DNA of 64,000 nt from Glossina fuscipes (Eukaryota; Arthropoda; Insecta; Diptera; Glossinidae): positions 20,780,122 through 20,844,121 of the forward strand of contig NW_023998415.1 of assembly GCF_014805625.2 (NCBI RefSeq). The letters are read 5' to 3'. This document shows, in pieces, positions 50,675-62,984 of this stretch; the first letter of the stretch is position 1, and every line of letters starts with the position of its first letter. The notes beneath the pieces are model-generated. The model was not told the origin of the DNA. It did no database searches and was given only the letters and a program-made list of their open reading frames with translations. The position numbers and the translations under genes were made by a program.

Positions 50675-51209
50675 AGCTTCCATGCAGGAAAAATGGCAAA
50701 GACTTTTATAGCGCGTTCTCTATATGGCAGGGGTTTTTTTTTTTTTGCTTCTCGATCGACTTGCGTATGATAATAAATTGCAAATTAACACTGACTGCAG
50801 TTAAAATGTTTTATTATCACTGACTAACAATAACAACAAAGCAAAGCTTAATTACTGCAGCGAAAATAAAAGATAATTTTCTTGCGGTAACTAAGTATTG
50901 TATAATGTTAAAAAAAAAAAAAAACAAAAAAAAAACAAAAAGAAAAAACAAAGAAAGCAAAAATATTAATGACTGCTAGAAGGAGTGAAGACCTCGACCG
51001 TACGTTATATTACCCATTACGTAGATTTTCGAGACCTTACTTACGATTTCTCGGCAATTTGTAGAAGACTCGGCAAACTAAAAACTAAGAAAACTGTAGT
51101 CGTCTTGGTCCCTCAATATTCGCTTGAGAATAGGAGAAAATCCACAGAATTAAGAAAAAATTAAATTTCTATAGCTCTATAAGGTTGCCAGAGCATCGCC
51201 GATTTTTTT

Positions 51210-51245
<36 letters not shown>

Positions 51246-52574
51246 TACGGGTGAACTCATCCATAGTATACGGGTGAAACTTTTACTCGTTCTATTTCTT
51301 GGAGTTCATAAGTAACGGATACGTTACCACTTCCTGTACATTTCAAAAGCACAAGTGTTCTTTATGTTGTGTTATAGGCGTGTCCTTTTACTTCTTTCCG
51401 CTTTCAATACATATTTATTCGAATGAATTTTCAATCATTTAAAAAAAATTTGAAACTGATGCTATATAGTATGTATGCACTTTGACGGACATCCGAAGCT
51501 TGCTGCTGGATTGTGCAAATGTTTTGACAAAATGAATAGAATCTGTTTTACTTGCATATAGGATCTTAGTAATCGTGGGCATGGTCGTTTGTTGTGAAAA
51601 TAGCATACTTTAGAATTGAATTTAAAGGAACTCTTCACTTTTGACTCTAAGATCTTGGGATAAAAAAATAAAATTTATTTAGTTTACACTTTTTTTTTAC
51701 GATTTACGGACCGATTGGCGGATGGATCCATCAAAGTTTTTGAGCAAAGCTTAATGTGACCAATAAGCCAACCTAGGACATAAAATTCATTTTATTCAAA
51801 AAATTCAGTTCAGATCTTGATCGGGTTTTAAAGAAAAATATGGCTGCTTAATATGTCCAAATATATATATATATATATAATATATATATTTTATGAGGTG
51901 CTTAATACAAACTTTTATGTATGTAAAAAGCACTTGATATGGTGATATACAATTTGCAGTGGGCATAAAATATAAGTAGAATTTATTAATAAAATAGAAA
52001 AATTATACTAGATTTTCTTCTTAATTTTTAAATTTTACCCATACTTAGAAGGAACTCTAATAAAATTAACCACATTATAACCCAGACAGATAGGCACTTC
52101 ATCGTCATTTATCCTTTTTTCTTGTTATTCTTCTTCATTTTTCTTTTTCTCTCTCTTGCTCTCTTTCTCTCGACTTGACTTGGTTTTCTTATAATATTAA
52201 CATTTATTTGTTGCAGCCATTCAAGCCAGTCAAACAGCTACTTTTCTTGTCTGCGGTATTTGAAAAATTTGTACTCATAAGAATATCTACAATGAGAAGA
52301 GCAAAACCAAGGCACACTACTATCGTCGCCGAGCTGTAATAATAATAATAATAATGGCTATAAACGTTGTCAGACTACAATGGGTATTAAATGATAAGTG
52401 GAAATTAATTAAAGTCACCAAAGCCATACATGCACTAAGGCAGACGAAAGAGGAAAAAATGAGAATTTAACCGAAAACACAAACGCTACAGCCCCCAACA
52501 ATGTAAAGGCTTACACAACCGCAACTGAATAAACGTCAACTAAATGTTGTGGCTTACAATAGGAGCAAAAAAAG

Positions 52575-52605
<31 letters not shown>

Positions 52606-54730
52606 AAAAGGAAAAGCAAAAACAAAAAGAAAAACAAAAAGGAAACCATAACATAGCAGTTAAGGGAAAGCCACGTTAAGCAGTTAAAGTAAATTAATTG
52701 AAAAAAAAAAGGAAAAACTATATATATATATATCGTGTGTGTACGCGTGTATTTGTGTATGTACATGAAATAATTTGTGCTCGATTTGAGCCTTTCTTTC
52801 TGTTTCTTGCTTTTTTGTTTGGACATATGCACTACTGCAAACGTAACGTTATATGTAAGCGTTAACATAATATAAGCAAAGGACTTAACATAACATATGC
52901 AACATACTCAACCTTATAGAAAGAGAGATGAAACCAAGTGAACATGATATGTTCAGACATAGCGCAAGGACCTGTAGCTTTTCATGTCTTACGAAATGTA
53001 CCTAAGCCTGCTCACCCAATTTCGATTATTTCAAAAGCATCGCATCTACATACAAACTTCCACTAAAAGTTAACAAAGTTATAAAAGTTAACGATTTAAC
53101 AAGAAACCAATATTAACTCAATAAGTTTTGAACATTTTTTGTTATTTATTTATTCACAGAACTCTGGAGATCTTTCGACAAAAACATTATGACAATACTT
53201 AACAACAAAGGGAAGGCTAGTGCTCTCTAAGAAACCACTTACAATGTGAAGACACAAAATCGATGATGTTACCCAAATACCTTAGTAAGTTAAGCCAACT
53301 CATGCGAAAGGGGCACAACATTGTTGCCGTTTGCTAATCGGTTGCTCGTTCCGTTTGTGGGAGTTGCAAGTAAGAACAGCAGTATTCTTATAAAATTTGT
53401 CTTTGCAATTCGCCCTTTGCGAGTGTGCGAACAACCGTGTCTCGCGCTTCGCCATTATGCCTTTGTCTACGTTGCCCAGCTGCTGCCTATCTGCCCATAT
53501 GTTTTTCTAAGCGCCAATCTGCCTTTCTATACATATATCATTTGAACGCTCGTGATCGCAAATATAGATATAAAAAACTAATATTTTATTTAAAGTGAAC
53601 GAGAACCCGAATGTGTGATCACGTGGGCTGTAACTTGCAACACCTAGCAAATATGAGTCCAATGTTTAAAACATACCCCACCTAAGAGATCAATGAACTG
53701 GGCTAAAGAGAGATTACGGCTAAATAGATTTTGACTGTAACACTTAGGAAGAAAATCCGCTTCTCCTTAAATAGTGTCGCCCAAGATATGGTGGCCATCG
53801 GAATTATTAAATTAATAGAAATAAATTTGAAAACAATTTGTTTTTTTATTTGTTAATACATCGATGAGCGCTGATAAGCACGCAGAAATACGCCGATATT
53901 TAGCGTTCCATTTAAGGTCTCGCTACAATCGGAGATTAAATTCTATTATTAACCTATTTTCCAATGTATTTATAGTTGTCAGTATTTTACATAAATGATG
54001 GCCGTAGTCACGCCACGCCGGATATTGTCTATAGATTTCTGCATTGTTTGTTTGCTTGTTAATTGATTTTCAAGGAACAACAGTAACCCAAACAGACACA
54101 ATCTGCAATTGAATACCCCAAATGGCTAAAATGCAGTGGCAATAATTTGTTGCGGTACTTCGGCTCTTCGCGACGATGCTTACTGCTATCATCATCTCAT
54201 TCTCATGTTGATGATGATGCTGATGATGATACAATTTCCAATGAAAAATTCTTTCTCCACTTAAGAGTATTGCGGTAAATTCATTCATTTTGAATGCGTT
54301 CTGCACTCTCGCTATCACTCTCTATCTCTCTCTCGCTCTCTCTTTCTCCCTCTTTCTACAAACTCACAAAAAAACGAGAATTTCTATTGCACAACGTCTG
54401 TCTATCTATCTATCACGTACTTTGAGAAAAATGCGATTTGTTGTGTAAAAACAAAAAAACAAAAAAAAAAAGAAAAGAAGAATGAGAAAAAAAAAAAAAA
54501 AAAACAAATTGTAGTTGAACATGTTCGTATCTGGGAATTTAAAACAATTTATTTGTGAACGTGGATTTCGGTTTCACTGTGAAGAGATGTTTTTTGAAAA
54601 GCGGCGAGAATTTTCGTAGAATCGACGCAATCGACACATAGACACAAAGCATGAAATTGAGTAACACTCTGTTAGTGTTTAATGTATAATTATAGATAAG
54701 TTATTTAATTCGATATAATTCTGAGAAGGA
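50675..54730. other. Stretch without confident genes
   Basis: It holds T-runs (51212-51241), (TA)n (51860-51890), poly-A (52567-52603), a GAT-rich patch (54180-54232), a CT run (54316-54357) and a GC-richer patch at 53300-53550 that is unrecognised. The weak micro-exon candidate at 51045 is listed separately. Confidence 0.5.
51045..51077 (-). CDS. Candidate 33-bp micro-exon (weak)
   Basis: On the minus strand a pyrimidine-rich tract with TTTTCTTAGTTTTTAG precedes base 51077, and GTAAGTAAGG follows base 51045. The 33 bases are open in the phase 1 frame, encode CRVFYKLPRN plus split end codons, and would join the 39-bp micro-exon in frame with an Arg at the junction. Short open stretches between splice-like sites are frequent by chance in 20 kb of intron, and all three frames are open here. 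The strong donor and the matching phase are the only reasons to list it. Confidence 0.2.
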
Positions 54731-54732
54731 CT

Positions 54733-55548
54733 ATTTTTTATACCCAGGATCGAAGGAAAGTTTAGTGATGTCTCTTGTAAACATTCTCCAGGCCGCAAAA
54801 ATGAAGCAATGGACTTCAAATTTGCACAAACATTGCAAGTTCTTCCACGCAGGTTAATACTGAAAATGGACGAAATCGATCGGAGGACACGCCCACCGTA
54901 AACACGTAAAATGACAACACTACCGTGCTTCAAAAGGAATGAAAAACCAATTCTTTGCTTATTATTCATCAACTATACAGAAATAAAAAAATATTGGCCA
55001 CGCCTACCTAATATTATAGTGTATCAAAATTAAATTTTTTTTTTTTTTTTCAATACCTTTATTACGCGCAAACACAAGCCTCAAAATCCCCATCAGCCAT
55101 ATAAATTCCTGGCCAATTCCAATTTCGGGATACACTTGAGCATGACCATCTGTTCGCCTATCCATCTGTCCGTCTGTTTGTTCGTCCATTTGTCCTGTAC
55201 CTCGATCAAAGTGCGTAGTGATACCCATTGTTTTGTTCGTGAAAAAGAAAATATTGCGTACAAAATTGCAAAATATTTTTTTTTTTTGGCAAATGGCGTA
55301 ACATCGTCCACAAGTCTATGCAATCGGAGCTGAAAACTGTTTTGTTTTCCGTGTCTTTTACTCGTTGCCTAGAAACTACAACAGATACACGATATAAATT
55401 TTCTTAAAAGTACCCCACAAGGATATCAAAAATCCGCCACGCCCATCCAATATTATAGAATATGTAAATTTATATTTTTCCTTTTTTTTCAATCTTTTAT
55501 CGGAAAACCTTGATGGATATGGAAGATTCGGTCGCAACCGAATATAAT
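54733..55548 (-). mobile_element. Dispersed repeat family A, most complete copy
   Basis: On the minus strand it starts near ATTCGGTTGCGACCGAATCT and ends CGATCCTGGGTATAAAAA. Inside, in order, are CGTGTATCTGTTGTAG, a GRAC array (plus-strand CATCTGTCCGTCTGTTTGTT at 55162), a block with GCTTGTGTTTGCGCG, GGCGTGGCC, and a 3' part with AATCGATTTCGTCC and GGAGAATGTTTACAAGAGAC. It is about 816 bp with no coding capacity. TTTTATACCC near the start of other copies and GGGTATAAAA at the end form a short inverted repeat. Confidence 0.7.
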
Positions 55549-56300
55549 TTCCTTAATTGCTTTTCGTTTCAAATCTCAGCGATAATCAGAGATATACGAT
55601 ATTCGAATGTTCAATGTTTTAATATATATTTTTATAAGAAATTGGGCTGCACATCGGAAGCTTTCTAAATTACAAAAAAACTCAATATCGTCATACCACG
55701 TGGGTGAATCTCGATCACTAGGCTACCCCTATCACTCATATCTTTCTCTGTCCTAACGTATGCTGACCGTCACCGAGTTACCACGAATACGTGAATTGCC
55801 TAAGTGATTGAACATATTAACAAAAAAGGGAACGTCCTTTGAACTTAACTTGATGAAAGTGACAAAACTCTCTCTAATGGGAAATTTTCGAGGTGCATAA
55901 ATTATTTGAATGAATAGACAGACAGACAGACAGAGTATGTCTTATTTTTATTAGGAACGCATATATATTCTTTGTAAAATACAATCTCTTCAACAGCAGT
56001 GACAAAATTTGTAGCGTTTTTCAGCCACTCACGGAAAGTATAACTTTTTACTGCAGATATAACTCTTAAAGCATCCGAAGTTCATCTTCAATGATCGTTA
56101 CAAAGCTACATTTAATTTAATCAACCAGTGACTATAAGGCAAGTTTTAACTATAATCTTGTATTTTTTGTCTTTTTCTTGTTTTTTTTTATTTTTTTTTT
56201 TTTATTTTGCTTTACTTTTAATTTGTATAAAAATGTATATTTACATGATGTTACTATTAATTCTTTTCACAAAATATGTCTTGTATTATTATACCGTAAT
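55549..56300. other. Stretch without genes
   Basis: AT-rich sequence with a GACA tetranucleotide run (55916-55934) and T-runs near 56190. A C/T-rich patch followed by GACCGTCACCGAG near 55768 may be a degraded SINE tail. Confidence 0.4.
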
Positions 56301-56410
56301 CACACGGAGCGGAAGGCCTCAATCGAGGACGTAATCTAGGATAGGGATGCCTTCAGGAACTATGCATTGTGCCTTATAACATACCCACATACATACGCAC
56401 ACGCTCGTCT

Positions 56411-56700
56411 TACCGCCAAAGCCAAATAGGCCGCGTCAAGAACCAGTTGAGTGCCGACCGATTTGTCTGTTCGACACGATAGGCAAAGTGTGAACGAGAA
56501 GCTAATTCGAAACCGGATAGCAGAATCGCTGTAGGGCTCCAACGGCCTGTCGATCTTGCAGTGTGGCTTCGAGAAGAAGAGGAGTCTTGTAGATGCAATA
56601 ACGATGGTCACGAATATTACAGCAGAAGCTGAAGGGAGAAGGGAGCCGTTGGATGGAAGGCAACAAAAAGTGTTGCTTGGTAATAACGCTAGACGATGAA
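56411..56700 (-). other. GC-richer region with a strong minus-strand donor; possible exon or 5' UTR
   Basis: This stretch has higher GC than its surroundings and two long overlapping open frames on the minus strand. At 56411 a consensus-like donor (TTTGGCG then GTAAGACG) ends one frame in phase 0 and another in phase 2. CATTTTCATCGTCTAG just upstream of about 56690 could be an acceptor. The phases do not fit the phase 1 micro-exon directly. Neither translation is recognised. A non-coding 5' exon, an unrelated gene or chance all remain possible. Confidence 0.2.
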
Positions 56701-56899
56701 AATGCTCTTAACTCAGCAAACTGCTGTTGGGGTTCTCTATCCCCGACAATCTCGTGGCAAATATGTTGCGTGATCTGAAAATATGAAAGGCGGTAGAAGT
56801 GTTCGCCACAAACATAATGAGAAAACAAAGAAAGGAGCACCGTCACCGTAGGCTCTTAAGTACTGCCCACACGGCTATCTTTTCTGCGAAGATATAAAC

Positions 56900-59340
56900 A
56901 ATCGTGCCACGGAATAGGCGATAGGGTAGGAGGTTTTTAACGAGTGAAGGTCTGGTACTACGTCTGTCGATAGATTTCCACCTCAAAAAAAAGACACACA
57001 TACACATATACATTTGATTATTTTTTTATTAGCCATGAACTGGGCCAAAGTTTAGGCAGAAATTGCGTCAATTAACAAATGTTTTCTTTGTCCTTTGAGT
57101 GTGTGTGTGTAACATTTTATGTTTATGTATACACAAAACTTGATTTGGAAATATAAAGGAATTTCAACTGGAAACAAAAACAAAACCATTTTAATAATTT
57201 TTACGATTCTCAAAAGTGACTGAGTGACATATCGGATAATGATTCATTATAGGAAAACGTGATAAAATTAAGATTAAAGGCTAAGGAACTATTTTCACAT
57301 GAATAGGGTAAAAGGCTAGGAAATCAGTAACCTTTAGAGAAGAAAAATTACATAAACTTGTCCGAAAAACACTCAAATTTGTAGAACGCCATTCCCGGTT
57401 TTCCTCTGTCAACCAAATGTCTCTTCTTTACTTCAACTCACTTGAGAGCAGTTTTAACATTTAGCAGAAGATTGCCCAAATTCGTTGTCTCAACCGCTTC
57501 TCTTTTCTTTTAAGATTTTCTTTTGCCTACTCGGCTACTCAAGCGGGTTTTTCTGAGATAGAAAAAAAAAAAAAAAATAAAATAAATAAATCAATAAATA
57601 AAGAGAAAATGGTTTGCAAAGTCTTAGAGTACTTTACTTTCATGAAGCGACATCTAGATCGAACTGACAAGTAACGTCTAACAACTAAGTAAAGGAAGCC
57701 TACTTTTAAATAATGCTAAGATTGAACCGATGAACGGATATCGAGGCTTGTCGTAAATGAAGGAGAGAAAATTTCAAAACTAATTTCGATATGATGTCGA
57801 GAATCGACTAAATCTCCTGTTATGTGGAACTTTACCATTTGCTTGTTTTTTTTTTTTTTTAAATTCATTTTAAAACATTTAATTTACTGACAAAAGTTCA
57901 TATTTAACTTTTGTTGATGTTTGCTGATGTCTGCATTTATTTGATGTTGACTTTTATTGAGGTTTTGTGCTGTAATTGTTGTAAAGCAAAAGCAATGCGG
58001 TCGTTTTATGCATCTACACATGAGTAGGCGTGTATATGTGTCTTGTAAAACAGTAAATAAATTGTGGTATTTGTTAGACATTTATTTATTTATTCCTTTT
58101 TTTTTTTTTTTTTTTTTATTTTGGCTTCTGCTACATCTATCTATCTATCTATCTGTCTATCTTTCTATGCGAGTGATAGCGTTTACAAGCAGTTGCAAAA
58201 GACTTCTCTGATTGTAGAGTCGAAACTTTGAAACAATATAACTTTAAAACAATATAAGTCATTTGACAATAACAAAAAACCTATTTATGCTTAGGTTAAA
58301 TAAAATTGTGTCTTGCAGATATACACATTAACATATATTGAAAATTAATTAATGCGTAACTAGGAGTCGTCCTCGTTATTCGGATATACGCTGGTGCTCT
58401 GGATTGACCTTTCACAATACATTTCGACAATTGCAAATACACTTGCATACACTTTACATACTTTACCTCAATTGTTTTCTTATTTATTTGCGGATTTTAT
58501 TTATTTATTTTTTTTTTTTTCTTCCTCTTAAGCAACTGAATGATACTCGAGTGTGTATCAACTGGATCAGCACACAATTTCCATAACCTCTCCGTTTTGA
58601 CCTTATTCAAATTTTTACAACGTCTTCGAGAATGCTGCGTTTTTGCTAGGGGAGGTGAGCTTAACGTTCGGTACTTGTATGCCGTGCATTGAGTTGTGTA
58701 TAAAACAACATGTAAAATATGTTTGAATAAATTCTGTCTGCTACATAAATTTTGCCGCTGTCTGTTTTTGTTAATGTATGCACAAAAAAAAAAAAAACAG
58801 CGAAGGAAAATTCTCAACCCCTGAACTTATTCACTCCCGTAATTCAGAAGCAAAGTAAATAATGTGCCGATATTAGTGATGTCATATGAGATTGCTTGAC
58901 GGTGACGCATGCAGTAGATGAACCTATTTACTTCTGGGGGGTTTTCTTTCGATAGTAGAGTGAAAGTGCTTTATAATTGTTACGATCTAAATGGCTTCAA
59001 AGGAATAGCATCGGGATTTTCCTATTATTCGTTCGTGACAATGGCAAACAGTTTGTCGTCATTTCGAAACGGCCGTTAAAGACGATAAAATACAAACAAC
59101 TAATAATATTATAGTCGGATAAGGACGACCTTTACGTACTCTACCCCATTTCACGTAATACGGTCGATAAGTCGTTTCCATGATAATACAATAAGTATTA
59201 CACATTGCTTTCATGTAAATTCATACTTTCCATAAGAGCTCTCATATTAGCGGGTGCTCAAAAGGTCGACTGACACGATTCAAATTCAACAAACTGAATC
59301 GAGATTTGTAAAATATAGTATTAGCTTCTGTCTGTCTTTG
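56900..59340. other. Stretch without genes
   Basis: It holds a GTGTGTGT run (57101-57110), poly-A (57564-57578), T-runs (57846-57860, 58097-58117, 58507-58520), TATC repeats (58136-58168) and unique AT-rich sequence. No exon-like segment was seen. Confidence 0.5.
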
Positions 59341-59344
59341 TCAG

Positions 59345-59560
59345 CAAGTTTTGCCCTGTGGGCAAGAACCGCGATTACGAAGTCAGTATTCGCGGGTTCA
59401 AATCTGCACTGAATGCGTAGTCGGTAAATACTTATTGCTCGGGCACACGCGCACACACCAAGTTGCGGTCAATTCCACTCAATTTCTTTCTCCTGTCTCT
59501 CTTCTTTCCGGCCGTCACCATTTTACATCTCATGATCGATTGGTACCAATAAAAAAAAAA
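59345..59560 (+). mobile_element. Possible tRNA-like SINE copy (best preserved)
   Basis: GGGCAAGAACCGCGATTACG, then AAGTCAGTATTCGCGGGTTC and AAATCTGCACTG. GGTTCAAATC is close to the B box of tRNA genes, but no cloverleaf can be folded convincingly by eye. It ends in a C/T-rich tract (CTCTCTTCTTTCCGGCCGTC) and 20 A at 59550-59569. Confidence 0.45.
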
Positions 59561-59687
59561 AAAAAAAAAATTGGCTTACTTTTTATAAGAATCATTATTT
59601 ATAGTGGGTTCTAAAACATAGACCCATGTGATCCCAATTTCGTAGGCTTAATTGTCATGCCAAACCACTACTGTAGACCAATTCGCC

Positions 59688-59897
59688 CTAAATCGATGAA
59701 CGAATCAACGTTTTCCAATTTGGGTGAATGGAATACTTAGTATTGAATGGCTTTCTCCTTGAAGAAGAAACATCCTCAGTGTGCATAAAGATTTGGCTGA
59801 ATTTAATCACCAAAGGGACATCATCAATGTGTGGAATAAATAAAAGAGGTCCTAAATGGCTACCTTGAGTGATTCCGGGGGTCACGGGAAATTCATA
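59688..59897 (-). pseudogene. Non-LTR retrotransposon reverse-transcriptase fragment
   Basis: The minus-strand frame reads EFPVTPGITQGSHLGPLLFI, then DDVPLVIKFSQIFMHTEDV. This is the reverse-transcriptase palm block GVPQGSxLGPLLFxxxINDxP followed by the position of the catalytic YADD, here decayed to HTED. The first shared residue is near 59897. Only about 65 codons remain, so the copy is inactive. The GSHLGPLLF wording is typical of LINEs and excludes LTR elements. The clade cannot be fixed from this piece. Confidence 0.75.
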
Positions 59898-60639
59898 AAA
59901 AATTTGGAATTTTATAAAGACTTATTTTTCATGCTGACGTTTATGTGCGTGCATAGTCCAACCTCCGTAAGATTGATTTTATATTTCAAATTATTACTAT
60001 GGTCCAATTTTTATCATAAAATATTAAATGTTTTTGTCAAATGAAGGATTACCTTTGGTAGGACCGAACCTATAGAAGGAGAAAATCTTGGTTCATTGGA
60101 TTCACAATAATATTTCTTTATTCCTCGGGAAAAATTTGGAAATTGCAAATGATGTTTTTAAAAGTAGGAATTATTTAGGGATAGCTCGTAAAGAAATTTC
60201 GATCTCGTCCATTTTGCATAGGACTCATTGTTCGGACAACAATAGCCAGTGCATAAAATTGTAAAAAAATGCTGACAAAATTGTTACAGGCAGGCATCAG
60301 GCTTCCAAGCAGATGGATGGACAGACGGAAAATTTAATTTAGTACAGAAGACGAGTCTATCTAAAGTCTTTCCAACTAAGGCAAATATATCCGCTTTACA
60401 ACAAGTGACGTAAAGTATAAAAAGTACTATATTCTTATGCAAAAGACGTTAGTAGTTGTTAGAAGCCAAGGGATTTCAACTTCTTTAACTTTAACAATGG
60501 GCGGAGAGGTAAATATCTTTATTTATGTAAACATCGGTTCAAAATAAATTCCATTTAGTCAGATAAGAATCATTTATCTAAAACCCCGCATGCGTATGTT
60601 TTGAAAAAAATTGTATAATACTGTGTGTGTCACACGGCC

Positions 60640-60840
60640 TAATTCAATAAGAAGAGCGATTCAGCGATATCAAGTTGGCATATCCGGGTATAGTTTCCAT
60701 TGCGTCGCGATTATGGACATCGCTACACTGTCCAAAGCATAAGACTTGCCAATCGGACATACATTCTCCAGGCTACATCATTATTCCGCCCCTTTTTCAT
60801 TTCTTTCTCTCCAACTGACAACGTGTTCATTCACGTATAG
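60640..60840 (+). mobile_element. Possible tRNA-like SINE copy
   Basis: ATCAAGTTGGCATATCCGGG and TTTCCATTGCG align with GTCAAGTTGGCAAATATGGG and TTCCCATTGCA at 2283. A C/T-rich tail (CATTTCTTTCTCTCC) lies about 120 bp further on. Confidence 0.4.
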
Positions 60841-61822
60841 ATGGTATCCCCTAAGTGACTTTAGATATATAAATGTGGGCCTGTTTTTTCGTTCTTTCTA
60901 AATACCATGAGCGTGACTGTGAAAATGCATACAACTTTGGGTTCGAAACTTATTGGTATTCAATTGTAAACGAATTTCATACTCTCTTCACGACTGATGA
61001 GTATGATGATATGATGGTATATATATATATATATATATATGAATATGTATACTTGATGTTGTGCTATTGCGAATCATAGACAGAATGAAATTAAGCCAAA
61101 CACGATCAAGATTTGTTTTTAATCGTGTTTACTTAAATAACAGAGTTGCATTTCATTTAAGCCTGCATAAATTCAAGTTGTCTTCAATATCGTTGTTTTT
61201 TTTTTTTTTTTAATTTCTTGTTTTTTTTCTTTTTTTATTTTTTTATTTTTTTTTTTATATATATATTTTTTTTTGTCTTTTCGATTTTCTTTTTATGCTG
61301 AATTCCGAATGTCATCATTAAATATTTATAAAATGTTTCAATTAAAATAGAGGAGCGAAAAAAAGAAGAGAAAGCTCTGTCATTAAACTGAAGTAAATAC
61401 TTTAAAATTTACATGCTAAAATTTGCATTTTCACGAGCAAAAAAAAAAAAAAAAAAACAACAACACATTCATATACACAATATTCACATATTGTAGATAG
61501 AATCTACTATAAAAGCATTTATAACAAACGAGGCAACATCGCACATAACAATGAATAACAACAACGCGATAACGGTTGGAAGGGCAAGCAGAGCGAAGTG
61601 AAGGAGAGAAGAGTGGAGGAGTATGTAAGCCTCTATATTGGTATTGGTTTAATTTTGATGTCGCTCTCTGGCTGGGTATGTGTTTGTGTACATGTGTATG
61701 TTATCGCTTAAATAAATATGTACAAACCAATCTAACGTAACAATTGACAGAACGTCTACCGCAATTGTCACATTTTAGCAACGAATTGCATGTTAAATGA
61801 AGAACTGAATCACTACAAAATC

Positions 61823-61824
<2 letters not shown>

Positions 61825-61860
<36 letters not shown>
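61825..61860 (+). repeat. (AT)n microsatellite
   Basis: 18 uninterrupted AT units. Confidence 0.95.
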
Positions 61861-61863
<3 letters not shown>

Positions 61864-62039
61864 TTCTATACATAAACATACCAACACATTTGGTAAACAA
61901 AAACTTTATAGAAGAACGCAACGCAATGCAATGTTACGCAAATTGTAAGTAAAGTGTACTTGTGTGTATTATGTATATATATATTTTATATGTATATTAT
62001 ATACATGTCACACACCTACATGCACCCATTCATATATAA

Positions 62040-62040
<1 letters not shown>

Positions 62041-62075
<35 letters not shown>

Positions 62076-62165
62076 ATGTATGTGTATATGTATATAAACA
62101 TATATGTATATATAAACATATATGTATGTATATATAATGTATATGCATATATGTATATAAAGATG
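62041..62165 (+). repeat. TA-rich minisatellite
   Basis: A (TA)n run followed by repeats of a unit of about 16 bp containing ATGTATATAAACATAT. Confidence 0.85.
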
Positions 62166-62746
62166 TATAGCTTACATACATAGTTACTATGTGTGTACGT
62201 TACTGTATGCATTACAAAATTGTGTCCAATAAGTTGTTTGATCCGTTTTTCTATGTTTTGCTCGTATCATTAGTGTTGTTGTTGTTGTTACCGATTTGGT
62301 TACGATGAAATTAATGCAACTGTCATGTTTTGTGCCACTTGAAAATGCATTTTAGCGTATAATGCAAATATACTTCAAACTGTAGCCAAAAAACGACTAT
62401 AACAATAACAACAATAACAACAAGAACACATCACTACTACTACAAACGATATAACGATACACATATAACGATACACACACGTATATATACATGGAAAAAA
62501 AACAAGAAAAAAGGTTTTCGAACATTTACGAAATAGTCTAACTAACGAATTGCCACAATAAATGTCTCCATATCGTGCACTGATATAGGTGGAGCAACAC
62601 ACCACTCATTACCAACACATTTATGTAAATACAGGAGAACACCGAGAGAATCGTGCTTAAAGAAAATGTACTGGTGACAGACTTTTCACTGCATAGGCGT
62701 TGTTATTGCAATCGAAACCAAAATGTGATGAAAAAAACTGTGAATT

Positions 62747-62781
<35 letters not shown>

Positions 62782-62984
62782 TATTGTTTTAATCAAATCT
62801 TCTCATAGAAAAAGTGCAAATATATCCTATAAATAACTTTGACTAACAATTGAAAGGTTTTGTCCACGCGAACGAAAGAACATTAACTGCTGTCTTATTA
62901 TTAAATAAATGCAAAAACATTTCTACGAAGAAGCAACCACCGAGAAAGTACTTGACTATCTTAAACAAGTAACAGAATTATAGT

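Larger units (their letters stand above)
60841..62980. other. Stretch without genes
   Basis: It holds (TA)n at 61018-61040, a very T-rich block (61198-61275), poly-A (61441-61457), long (TA)n at 61825-61860, TA/TG-rich minisatellite sequence (62041-62165), AAC-rich runs near 62400 and a 33-bp T-run (62748-62780). No exon-like segment was seen. Confidence 0.6.

Noticed and set aside
59381..59410. Functional tRNA gene
   Set aside because: A B-box-like GGTTCAAATC is present, but no acceptor stem, anticodon arm or full cloverleaf can be drawn. A SINE fits better.
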